This document shows positions 1-12,200 of a stretch of 64,000 bases of DNA, in pieces. Below the pieces are notes generated by a model. That model did no database searches, was not told where the DNA came from, and saw only the letters and a program-made list of their open reading frames with translations. Source of the stretch: Theristus sp. LFF4_11 (Eukaryota > Nematoda > Chromadorea > Monhysterida > Xyalidae); contig JASANC010001878.1 of the NCBI GenBank assembly GCA_030248135.1, forward strand, positions 12,501 through 76,500. Reading direction: 5' to 3'. A program made the position numbers and the translations under genes. Within the stretch, counting starts at the first letter, position 1, and each line of letters opens with the position of its first letter.

Positions 1-22
1 TCATTTGTGCAACGCTCTGCAG

Positions 23-3000
23 ATATTGACGAATGTGCCATTTTACCGTCCTGCAAATTACCGAGTGTGTGTGTCAATTTTGTTGGCGGTTACACATGCA
101 TGTGCCCAAGTGGCTATCATATGGTGAACAGTTACTGTGAAGGTGAAGGCTGTTTTTTATTGTGGTTTCTTTCAATTAAATTTTTCAGGAAAAAATAATT
201 TTTTAGATATAGACGAATGTCTGGAACAAAACGTTTGTCACCCGCATGCAACCTGCCACAACCTTCAAGGTTTCTATAAATGCGAGTGCAACAGCGGGTT
301 TTACGGTAAAATTCGAGTTGCTGTTAAACAGAAACAGTTGCTGTTAAATGCGGAATTTTATCAAACGTTTCTTCAGGTGATGGCTATACTTGCATGCTAA
401 GTGGCAAACGACAGTGCACTGAAAAAGAACGTGCGGAATCGAAATGTTCAGAAGAGCAGGAATGCTCAAAAGATTTTGCTAATCCGCATGCAAAACCAAA
501 CTGTACAGACTGCGTTCGGGGCTATCAGAAGGACGCAATTGGCTCATGCGTAGGTGAGTGCAAGTGACGAGTTGACTCAATAATACTGTAAAGTCTTGCA
601 TGTAAGGTTCCTCTTACTTATAAGACTCCCCATCATACCCAAAAAATTATAAATTTTGACTTGGTCAAAATCTCACCTCCGTTTATGAGGTCGAATCTTT
701 TTATATTTTATAAAACTTTGTAATGTTTTTAAGAAAAGACGTTTTTCATTTGACTTACTTGACTTAATTCGTCGCTCCCCGCAGCGCCGATGATCAGACC
801 TCGACGCCGTTCACCACCACCCCGGCTTTGTATGTGATCGCCTCGTTGTTTACCGACCATCGTTGCCTGTCGTCCGCACTCGCCTGAATAGTGCGGAACC
901 AGTTGCTGTAGTTGCTTCGCTTCTCAGTCGCCTCCGAACACGTAAACAGAATGCGCCCACTCGCATTGGTGTAGAAATGGTCTCAGTTTTTGTGATCTTC
1001 CGCCACGTCACTTTTGGTCGCCCTCGTGTCCATCGCCAGTCGCGCTCCACGCACTTCATGATTGCCTGCGCTGGCATACGGCTCGGCTTCATACGTGCCA
1101 CATGCCCCAATCATTGTAGACGTCGCAGCTGGATCAACTGAGTGATGTCGCCCTGAGTGTTCACCTTGCGGGACGTTGCACAGTTCAACGACTGAGTTTA
1201 AAGATTATAACTGCGCGCAATAACTGCTTGGATGTTTGCCTTTCACTGTTGAAATACATGAAGTTTACTGTTTGCGGTTTCGCCAGGAAGCCGCATACCG
1301 CGGTGTCCCCTTGCTCGTCAAAGCGACGGACACCAGGCAGAACTGCCGAAGGTGTTTTACCACAGACAGAGCTTATAGTCTGGGTAAAACATCAGCAAAC
1401 CTAAGCAGTAAAATCTCACAAAAACAACCATACCGGACAATAAAGCCACAAGGGACCCGGTGTTTTGCGAGCGTATACAATACATGAAGTTCGCTGTTTA
1501 CAGTTTCGCCAGGAAGCCGCATACCGCGGTGTCCCCTTGCTCGTCAAAGCGACGGACACCAGGCAGAACTGCCAAAGGTGTTTTACCACAGACAGATCTT
1601 ATAGTCTGGGTAAAACATCAGCGAACCTAAGTAATAAAATGTCACAAAAACAACCATCCCGGGCAATAAAGCCACAAGGGACCCGGTGTTTTGCGAGCGT
1701 ATACAATACATGAAGTCGCTGTTTACGGTTTCGCCAGGAAGACGCATACCGCGGTGTCCCCTGCCTCGTCAGTTCAACGGACACCAGGTAGAACTGCCGA
1801 AGGTATTTTCCCACAGACAGATCTTATTGTTGTTGTTACAAAGTTGTTGAATTTTCGCTGATCCGTTCTAATCTTTGTTTTATAAAACCTCCTCCCACTT
1901 ATAAGTTTGTCACACAAACTTCCACTTTTTTCCACGTTCCATTTAAAAATTGGATTTCAAATTTTTATAAGGGAACCATGCAAGACTTCACGGTAAATGA
2001 ATAATTTTGTCAGCATATTAAAATTAAAAACGACTCATTGTGCCTCAGATATCGACGAATGCACCGCAGATACAAACGTATGCGACACCAACGCAATGTG
2101 CACAAATACACCTGGTGGGTACGAGTGTCTATGTAAAACTGGATATCGTGGCGATGGAAAGCGCTGTTTCGGTATGTCGTATATGCTAATCCGTACTCTT
2201 ATTAAATCACGTTGTTAGTACATTTTGTTTGCTCTATAATTTTTAGACATCAATGAATGCAATACCGCAAAGCACCACTGCCATCCGAAAGCAAAGTGCA
2301 TGAACACAGAAGGTGGATTTGTTTGTCGTTGCCTTGATGGATGGCAAGGCGATGGTTACAACGATTGCACACAAGCAGATGGCAGTGTCTGTTTGGATGC
2401 TGAAAAGAATTGTGGAAAACATGCCATGTGTGTGCGAACAAATGAATTTGACGTTTGTTTCGACCGACCTGGATATTACTGGGATCCAAAAACACAAATT
2501 GCTTCAGGCGAGTTCATCTTTGACTTTAACCAAACAGAAATACGAATACGATCTGATAGAATATTATTTTTACAGACATTAACGAATGCTTTGAGAACCG
2601 TCATGTATGTCACCCTGAACTTGCTAAATGCATCAACACGGATGGAGGTTATACGTGCCGCTGTAAGAATGGTTACAGTGGCGATGGAATATTCTGCAAA
2701 GGTATTTTTGCCACTTGAAAATTTAGGATTTGATCAAAGAGCTCAGAGAAGAGGCAATAGAAAATGAAAAAGTCAGTTTTTTAGTACTTGAACTTCAAAG
2801 CGGCTCTTTTCTTCTTGAGCCTGACAGTTCCTTAATTAGTTAATGGTTTCTCAGCGTTGAAAAAATGACAATGCATAAATTCAGACCTGCAGGTGAAGAA
2901 ATTTGTCAAAATTTTAGAATGTCTTTCCGCGCATTATTACAGATATTGACGAATGTGCAAGCGGAATTGCCAACTGTAACCAGAATGCCAATTGTGCAAA

Positions 3001-3271
3001 CACAATGGGTTCATATGAGTGCAGTTGTAGACCTCCATTTGAAGGAACAGGGGTGATGTGCACTCGTAAGTTTGTTCTTTGATATTATTACTTTTTGTGA
3101 TTAACACAACTATCAACAAAATGACTACAATATTTAAAAATGATGAAAGTGAAAATTTAGAAAAATGTCTGACTAGCCGTGACTGCGCTAGGGACGCATT
3201 TTGCAACCGCAAAACTGGCAGTTGCCAGTGTCTAAATGGATTCAATGGAGACGGCGTGGTGTCATGCAACG
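23..3271 (+). CDS. EGF/ZP gene: super-repeat unit 1 (8 exons)
   Basis: Exons: 23-142 (EGF a), 207-305 and 377-553 (EGF b split after its fifth Cys, then a Cys-rich module), 2049-2171 (EGF c), 2247-2507 (EGF d plus an extra Cys segment ending in PGYYW), 2576-2701 (EGF e), 2943-3065 (EGF f) and 3161-3271 (short EGF g with the [10 protein letters not shown] motif). All introns are phase 1. The intron after 2507 uses a GC donor (gcgagt), because no phase-compatible GT is present. The intron 554-2048 holds a nested transposon cluster. The donor and acceptor choices are supported by exon lengths of 99, 177, 123, 261, 126, 123 and 111 nt that recur in the later units. Confidence 0.92.
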
Positions 3272-6200
3272 GTAAACCAGGATTTTTGCATCCAAATGGG
3301 TGCAATTTGCATTTTTTTAGCTATTTGCATCCGATTTTTTTGCAAAAAGATGTCAAAATTTTTAGAATTTTTAGTCAAAATGCAGAAATTATAAAAAATT
3401 GTTGATCAAAAAATTGTATTTTGCGGTGCAATTTTTAAAATTTTTCTTTGCTTCGCAAAGTTCGCCCCAGTGACTATTTATTACCATGGTGTGTTTAAAT
3501 CGATAACTGAAAAGACGCACGCTGCCTCATTGTTTTGTACCAAAGAACATTCCAAACCAAATGCCTGGACTTTAGCCGTATAAAAAAACTGACGATGTTT
3601 GTCAACCCTTCAGCCACACATAGAAAAGAACGATCCAAATGTACATATGTACATATTTCATACATAGTAGGAAGCTCCCATATTTGTTTAGGTATGTACA
3701 TAGTTTGACCATAGCATCTTAATTATGCATACATAACTAATAACAGACATAATTAGATACATACCTGTTTGTCTTGCGCCCTTAAGAGAGCGTGTATCTG
3801 CATGCGTTTAAGGGGTTTCCATAATTGCAAACTTATTGCATACTTAGTCATAATTGTCAGACTGCGCCATAATCGCATATATGTGATACATACTATACAC
3901 CTCGATGGCCGTAGAGTATCATGATGACTTCAGCTTCAAAAAAATAGCGACGATTTAAAAAAAAACAATTGACATTGACATTGACAAATGGTAAAGCAAA
4001 TTGAGATGAAGCTTTTTTAAATAGCAAAAAAGGGCGCCAATTCAAATTGCAAAAAAAGTGCCACGCACAGACAGACAAAAAGTGCCACGCACAGACAGAC
4101 AAATTGTAAATTTAGTATAAGTAGATGATGATGATGATTGAACCAATTTATTTCCTCAAACGCATGGCAGCTCCTTTCGCCTACACTAGTTGCAGCAAAA
4201 GCAAAGTACTACAGTGCACACACTTTTTTACCAGTAGTTTCGTAATGGATCAAAGCACCAAAAGAAGGATAACTTCTGAGTAAAGGTGGACCTCGACGGT
4301 CAAGCGGCTTTAGGCACGAAATACCAGAGACGAAGATTTCCATTCAAGGATTCAAATTTTTTTGGTGCATTTGCATTTTTTGCATTTTTCCCAAAGTTGA
4401 CAAATCTGACACATGAAGCGACTCCAACGCTTTTAGATGTTGACGAATGCGCATTGGGCACTGACAACTGTGATTCCTCAGCAGAATGCATTAATTTTGT
4501 TGGTGGCTTCACTTGCGAATGCGACATCGGATTTCAAATGGTGAATGGTGTATGCGCAGGCAAGTTGTAACGTTCGAAGTTGTAGGTATATTCTAAAAAA
4601 TTCTAAAAGCGTTTTTGTTGTTTTTTACAGATATCGATGACTGCAAGCATTCAAATGCATGTGGTTCTAGTGCTACGTGCATAAACACCGTTGGCAGTTT
4701 TAAGTGTCAATGCAATGTCGGTTATTACGGTAAGTTTTTAGCTATAAAAAAATTTTCTTATGTATTTATCAAAGCTATCAAAAACTATTTCAAAAGCTAT
4801 CAATATGGCCTAATATTTGAACACTAATCTATATTTTAGTTTAGCACTTATCTGACCTCGTCTGTTTTTAATTTATTGTTTTTCTACTTGTTAAGGGGAT
4901 GGTTATACTTGTTTATCAATGACTGATCGCAAGTGCAATATGGAAGAACGAAAAAATGCATCGTGCCCTGCACTACGCTACTGTACAGCAAGCATCAGTA
5001 ACTCAAGGATTCAACCACAATGTGGAGCGTGTCGGAAAGGATACACAGAAGCAGACGATGGATCATGCGTTGGCGAGTTACCTTTTTTTAAAGGCGTTGG
5101 CATTTTTGAGCAATACCTTTCTCTCAAAGAAAAACATTAACTTAACTTAACTAAACTTTAGTTGAAATGAAAGTTCCATTGACAGATATTGACGAATGCG
5201 GTATGGAAACGCATTCATGTGATCCGAATGGACTCTGCATCAACGCTGATGGTTCATACGAATGTAAATGCAAGCAGGGATACGTTGGTGATGGGCATTG
5301 GTGCATTGGTTAGTTATTCTCATAGTTTAAACGACACATTTTTTACAATTTTTTCAGTTTTTTCTTTTTTCATAGATCGTAATGAGTGCAGTGAACAAGC
5401 ATCATCTTGTCATCCACTTGCTGACTGCATAAACATGGTCGGAAGTTTTGCGTGTGGATGCACACCAGGCTTTTTTGGTGATGGTTTCAATGAATGCACT
5501 TCATATGATGGATCCTGCGGCAAAGAAACCAGTGAACAATGCGGAAAAAATGCGTTTTGTGTTATTGACCAAAATTTGGAAGTGTGCCTCGACAAACCAG
5601 GATATATTTGGCTGCCAGATAGTGGAACAACAATTGGCAAGTGGTTTGAGTGTAATTTTTATTAGATGTACATTGTGTATGTTGTAACTTGCTCCTCAAC
5701 ATTTATTATCACCAAAAAATTTCTAGACGTTGATGAATGTTCTGAAAATCGAAATAGCTGCCATTCAAAATTAGCAACGTGCATGAATACTGACGGGTCA
5801 TACATGTGCCAATGCAAAGAGGGCTTCTATGGTGATGGTCGTATTTGTCAAGGTATTGCCATTTTAAAGACATTCAGATAGCAATGAATAACAACAGATA
5901 GACCTCGTTTTCAAAAAATATGCTTGGGTTGGCTTGTGGCCACGCATATATGCGTAAATAACAAGCATATTTGTTAATAACGAGGGGCTGGCTGATGTTT
6001 CGTGCTGCCATTACCACCCCTCAGCGGAAGTAGCATTTTTGAGACTTGCGGTCTGCCGACTTGTCGAACTGACGAGCCCGGCGTCGCCGCGGTTTTTGTT
6101 CACCAAGCGAAACCGCAAAAACAGTGTTCAGCCCTCGCGGTGTCATTCCGCAGCCCACAACGCAACAATTGACATACAACATTGTTTTTACGCATATATG

Positions 6201-9200
6201 TGTGGCCACAAGCCAACCAAGAATAATTTAGATATTGATGAATGTGCCATTGGAGCAACAAAATGTGATCCGAATGCAAACTGTGTTAACACAATTGGAT
6301 CTTACAAATGCAAATGTCGCTTCGGTTACGAAGGAAACGGCTTTTCTTGCAGAGGTAAAAAACTGAGTTATTTGGATAACAAAAAAACAAAATTCAAATC
6401 AGTAAAAAATATATTTTTTCTTTTTCTCAAGCTCATTGTCTTACTGATCGGGATTGCGAAGTGGATGCTAGGTGCAATCAAGGAACCGGCTCTTGTGAAT
6501 GTTTTCCAGGCTTTCGTATGAATGAACAATGTGAAGGTAACAACGCCAATAAATGTTTTATGGTATTTTATTTTGATTCTTAAAACTTTTTTGCTATCCG
6601 TTCAGAAATTAAGAACTAATAGGTTAATGCTCCTAACTTCATTACGCACTGCGCGTTTATCTCTTTCCAATAGTGGAATTCCATACTGAAAACAGCCCTT
6701 TCAAAAATACAGGTTGATCCAAAAAATACACGATAAGAAATGGCTCTAGCTCGCCAATATATTAATCGTTTAAGCTAAAATATCAACCATGCATCACGTA
6801 TAGCTTCTTATTTTATGTGTTAAAATTTCAGACGAATTGATTTACCTTATAATGAATGCAAATCAAAACAGTGAAAACGCAAAAAATTGAACTTTCGCGC
6901 AAAATACAGTGTACGCTGCGGCACGCCCACCACCACTGAGCACTCAAGGAGATGTTTCAGCTTTCTACCGTGAATTTTTGTTTTTCTTTAATGAACAATA
7001 CAGATATTTTTTTCTGGCACAATTTCTTTGAAATCACTGTTTTTTTGTTGCAGCAGCCAAGTCACCAATTTTTTTTGGTTTTGCTGCATTTTGTGAAAAA
7101 TAGATTAAACAACTGAGCAGCGGCTGTTTTGTTTTTTCCTTTTCCACACAAGCAAACAATGACCACAACAACAGTTATTCGCACATTTCGTCGACAATTG
7201 GATTTGCGCAGCACCAACCCGCTCCAAAAGCCCGAGCCTTTTGGTGTGGTTGTGGCTAGCTGCAGACGGGTATGGAGAAGAGTGGCCCGCCATAATTCCT
7301 GATCTCACTCCTTTGGATTTTTGGTTCTGAAGGCATTTGAAACATCTGGTATGCCTCGAAACCAGCGACCATGGACGAATTGAAAGAACTGATTTGCTCC
7401 GGTGTTGAAACAATTAACAGCAATTAATCACACCCTCAAAAAGTGCTGCAGAGCCTGGCCGCTGTGATCGAAAATCGAGGCGCTCATATCCAGGGTGTTG
7501 CAGAAATAGTGGATAGGTGTTTGACGCGATATTTCTCGAATTGCGTTGAACCATATTCAATGAATTTTTATACAGTTGTTCAGGAAAGTTCAACTTAGAT
7601 TTGTGCAAAATTTCAGAGAAAAATTCATTCACCTGCACACGAATGACAGAGCAAAACACAAAAAAAAATAAAAAAATAGGCCAGAAAATACCAGATCACG
7701 CGATACCACCGGACAACAAAGGACAACACTCAATGCAAACATTCAAAAAATTTCAAAATGTGTTTGGCGATTATATCAAACATCAACAACAACGACAACA
7801 GTCAACTCAATCAAATTTTTCAAAGTGTCCACCATGAGCCTCAATGCATCGCTTGCACATATCCGTCACGGCCAAAACAGCTTTCTCGCGCATTTACGCT
7901 GGTCTAGCACGTTCCAAAGCCGATGAATATGAAAACAAAACAAAAACAAATAAATCGGATTAAAAAACGTTTCGTATTTATGCGTGGAAAGATTCGGTCG
8001 CATACTAGCTAATGTTTCCAAACAAGAAGCCCCAGTTGCCTGCTGAAATCAATGTTTTTGTGTGTTTTGCTCTGTCATTCGTGTGCAGGTAAATGAATTT
8101 CTCTGAAATTTTGCACAAATCTCAGTTAAACTTTCTTAAACAGTTGTCTAAATTTCATTAAATGTGGTTTAACACAACTCGAGAAATAACGCATCAAACA
8201 CCTATCCACTACTTCTGAAACACCCGGTAGAACAGTTCAAGCGACTCCAACTAAACAGACACTGATGGGAACAACAGTGAAACGGCAGATGAAATAGCCG
8301 AACTCCTGGAATCAAATCTGGTTGATGATGAAGATGTGCACTCGGAATCAAAAATTAAAAATTCTAGTTTTTCTGATTTTTAATAAAACTGCTGATTTCA
8401 AAAGCTTCAAACACCGAATTGCCATGAAATTTTAACACAAAAAGATAGGAAGGCATACGCAGTGCTTGGTTAAAATACCAGTCCAAACCATACACCCGTT
8501 GGCGAGCTAGAGCCGATTCTCTTCGTGTAGTTTTTTGGATTACTGTGTATAATGTACGCAGCTTCGATTCAAGAAAAAATTGCCGACCTCGAAATGTATA
8601 TAGGAATAGGATTCAATATGTAAAAACCCGTATTTTTTAGAACCTTTCAAAAAATTTACAGATGCTTGTTTTATAGATATCAACGAGTGCGTCATTAATT
8701 CAAATGCTTGTCATCCATCAGCTACCTGCGAAAATTATGTTGGGGGTTATATTTGCATTTGTGAAACTGGTTACCGAATGATAAATGGGGAATGCCAAGG
8801 TTTGTTAACGTCCAATACAATTATAGCGATTCAAATAAATTACACATGTTTGAAACCTGAATGTTCATTTATTTCAGATATTAATGAATGTGTCGAGACC
8901 CTACCTTGTGCTGTAAATGCAGCATGCGTCAATTTTCCGGGATCATATAAGTGCCAATGTGAAGACGGTTATGCAGGTTTGCAAGTGCTGATCGATAACT
9001 TTGTTGATATCTCAACTGAAATTGGTAATTAACAATTAGGTGATGGTTATACGTGCACGTCGTACATGCAGCGTCCATGTACGCAGTTGGAGCGGCAACA
9101 GTCACACTGTTTGCTTTCCCATACATGCGTTGTGAACATTGACGATGATTCGAATACTCCACTGTGTAGTGGCTGCGCCCGAGGATATATCCAGACTGGC

Positions 9201-12200
9201 ACTAGCTCTTGCATTGGTAAAAGCGCATTTCGCGTTTCATACGTACGAACAGACATAACAATTAAAATAGCCATGCGATTTAAAAAACGTACTGCATGTG
9301 ATTAATCCTTATCTTCATGCATTGTGGACATAATTAGTTTACTCACACACGATTAGAACGAAGTTTTTGTGTAGGGACAAAAAAACTAATTATTATTTTT
9401 GCTTTAAACAAAGTGTATTGCTCTAGACATTTAACTGCAACTGAACTGTTGAAAACAAATACAAAAATTAAGACGCTAACGAATGTGATCAACAAAAATC
9501 ACCGTGCGACCGCAACGCACTTTGCATCAATACTCCTGGCTCGCACAACTGTATTTGCAAGACCGGCTATGTTGGCGATGGACGTCGCTGTACAGGTAAT
9601 ATAAATATCCTATGGTTTGACGGTTCACAAAAACTTGCGTAAAATTTAAAGCGGTTACAATCTATTCACAAAGAAACTGAAATAATTGTCAAAAATTTAA
9701 AAAAATTCAATATTTTGTTTTGCACTATTCTGTATTGTAGATCGAAATGAATGCGAGTCTGAAAATGTGTGTCACCCGTTTGCTCAATGTGCTAACTTCG
9801 AAGGAGGGTATTCGTGTCAATGTTTCTCTGGTTGGGTGGGCGACGGAAAGTCAGATTGCAAGCCGGAAAAATCCGATGGGTGCAGCATTGAGGGACAACA
9901 GCTTTGTGGTACTACCGGATTATGTGTGCTTCTAAATCGAACATTAGAAGTTTGCTTCGATAAAGCGGGCTATAGATGGAATCCAGTTCGCCATGAGTCA
10001 TTTGGTAAACAGTTAGTTTTAATGTTTGAATTAAACTTTCGACGAAACTTTCATAATTTTTTTTTCTTTTTAAGACATTGACGAGTGTGCGGAAAATCGC
10101 CACACATGCAGCCGAGCCACTAGTTCATGTCATAATACGGTCGGTGGATATAGCTGCATTTGTCATCAAGGATATTATGGGGACGGTCATGTCTGTTATG
10201 GTTGGTTTAAAAAACAAACTGAACAGAACAAATCATATCATCAAGGATATTATGGGGACGGTCATTTATGTTATTGTTGGTTTAAAAAACCAAACTGAGC
10301 AGAACGAATTAAACTAAAAAATGGAAGAAAAATACTTTAAAGATGTCGACGAATGTTCTCTTGGGCTTTCGGACTGTCATGTGAATGCCAAATGCGTGAA
10401 CACTATTGGAGGCTTTTCATGTCAATGTCATCAAGACTACGAAGGAAATGGTCGCAATTGTTCAGGTCATCTTAAGAAATGAAAGTTGTGTTTGTGTAAT
10501 TCATCACTCATTTGGAATTCAAGCTTAATTCTGTTGTAAAAATTTTTTGTTACTCATCCATGACCAAGACTCATAAACAAGAGAATTCATAAAAAGTGTC
10601 TTTAGCAGCTGAACTTAATTATGGCTTATAATTGTTGCCCTTCAATAACGCATCATCAAGCAGTTTTTGTTGGTTTTTGTAATGTTACAAAAATATTTAC
10701 CCAAACGTGTTTGACAAGACGCCGCATCTCGGCATTAATTTCGTGATTCTGATTATTTCACAATAAGTCGCTTTTTATTTTAGCTGTGGTCAAGACCTGT
10801 GATATTGAAAAACGCCATCAATGTGCCTTCCAAAATCGACAATGCGTTCTGTCCCAGCGAGGTGATAGCATGTGCGTTGGCTGTATCAGCGGGTTTGTTG
10901 CAGCGGATGACAATTGCATAGGTAAAGTGTTCCTTATTTTTAACATTTAATTAGGTTATAGTAACCAGTTGCTCTTTGTTAGCTCCTTGTGAAACGGATC
11001 GTGATTGTGCTCGAGATGCATCTTGTGATCGTGGGTCTGGAATCTGCAAATGCAACATAGGATTCACGGGCAATGGACGTGTAAAGTGCAATGGTAATTA
11101 TTTTTTTGTCGAATTGAAGTCGATTATTTTTTTACATTACCTAATTAAGTTAAAAAAAGGTAAACACGCCCAGTAGTTAAATGTAGTTGCATGCTTCAAA
11201 ATATTTCAATAGACCAATGAATAAAAATTGAATGAAACAATTATATTACTTATCGGTTCTCAGTAAGCTGCACTGTTTTTCCGCCGCTCGTTTTTCGAAA
11301 AAAAAAACAACTTTCTGGCTCTTGTTACTAAAACCACTTACTTCTTTGCCTTTTGCATTTTTTCCGTTGCCTTGTACACTTATGTACATTGTAAGGCGTT
11401 GTTTTTTAATTGCTTACCAAATTACCAAACGCCAGTAATTTAATTACCAAAACAGACGTCGACGAATGTACAATTGGACTGCACGCTTGTCACGAATCGT
11501 CGTACTGTGTCAACTATGCCGGCGGTTACAAATGCAACTGTTATCTGGGTTATCGAATGGTTGCCGGAGAATGCTCAGGTTAGTTTGTATTACGACTAAT
11601 CCAATTTTTTTAAATTCCAATGATGAGTTCATAATTCTTACAGACATCGATGAATGTGATGAAGCATCGCCTTGTCATGACAAAGCTATCTGTGCCAACG
11701 CAAACGGCGATTATCAGTGTCTTTGCTTAGAGGGATATCATGGTAAAAAAGAGCCAAATATTATTTTGCCGTGTACCAAAATACTTTAACAACAAAAACG
11801 TGAATATAATTACATTTCAGGAGATGGTTTTAAATGCCTGCATAGTAGTGAACGCTCTTGCACTAACAACGAACGTGCAGCTATCGACTGCCCTGAGTTT
11901 CGCTACTGTGCCACTTCAATTACAACACTGAAAATTTTTTGTGGAGCTTGCATAAAAGGATTTCGAGCAAAAGAGGATGGAACATGCGAAGGTAAGTAAA
12001 CTTAGTAGACTTATGCAAGTCCATATTCAGTGCGTTCAACATTTGTTTGTTTGCTTTTTTAGACATTGATGAATGCAAAGTTGGTTCTCACATGTGTGAT
12101 TCAAATGCACTTTGTATCAATGTTCCCGGAAACTACGAATGTATTTGCACCCACGGCTACACTGGAGACGGTTACTATTGCACAGGTACCGGGATTATCA

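Larger units (their letters stand above)
585..1994. mobile_element. MITE-like element (family C) carrying nested insertions
   Basis: Left end actgtaaagtcttgcatgta and right end catgcaagacttcacggt are imperfect inverted repeats. They match the ends of the compact copy at 42301-42564, including the internal cttataagtgggagg type motif. Here the element is enlarged by a LINE fragment and by about 2.6 satellite units. It lies wholly in the intron between exons 377-553 and 2049-2171. Confidence 0.7.
6710..8545. mobile_element. Degraded mariner-like DNA transposon with nested MITE
   Basis: Inverted ends are caggttgatccaaaaaatac on the left and ttttttggattactg on the right. The adjoining gctctagctcgcca and ggcgagctagagcc are also inverted. 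Flanking TA dinucleotides are present. The interior contains a transposase C-terminal relic and a second element at 7491-8227. It fills the intron between units 2 and 3. Confidence 0.75.
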
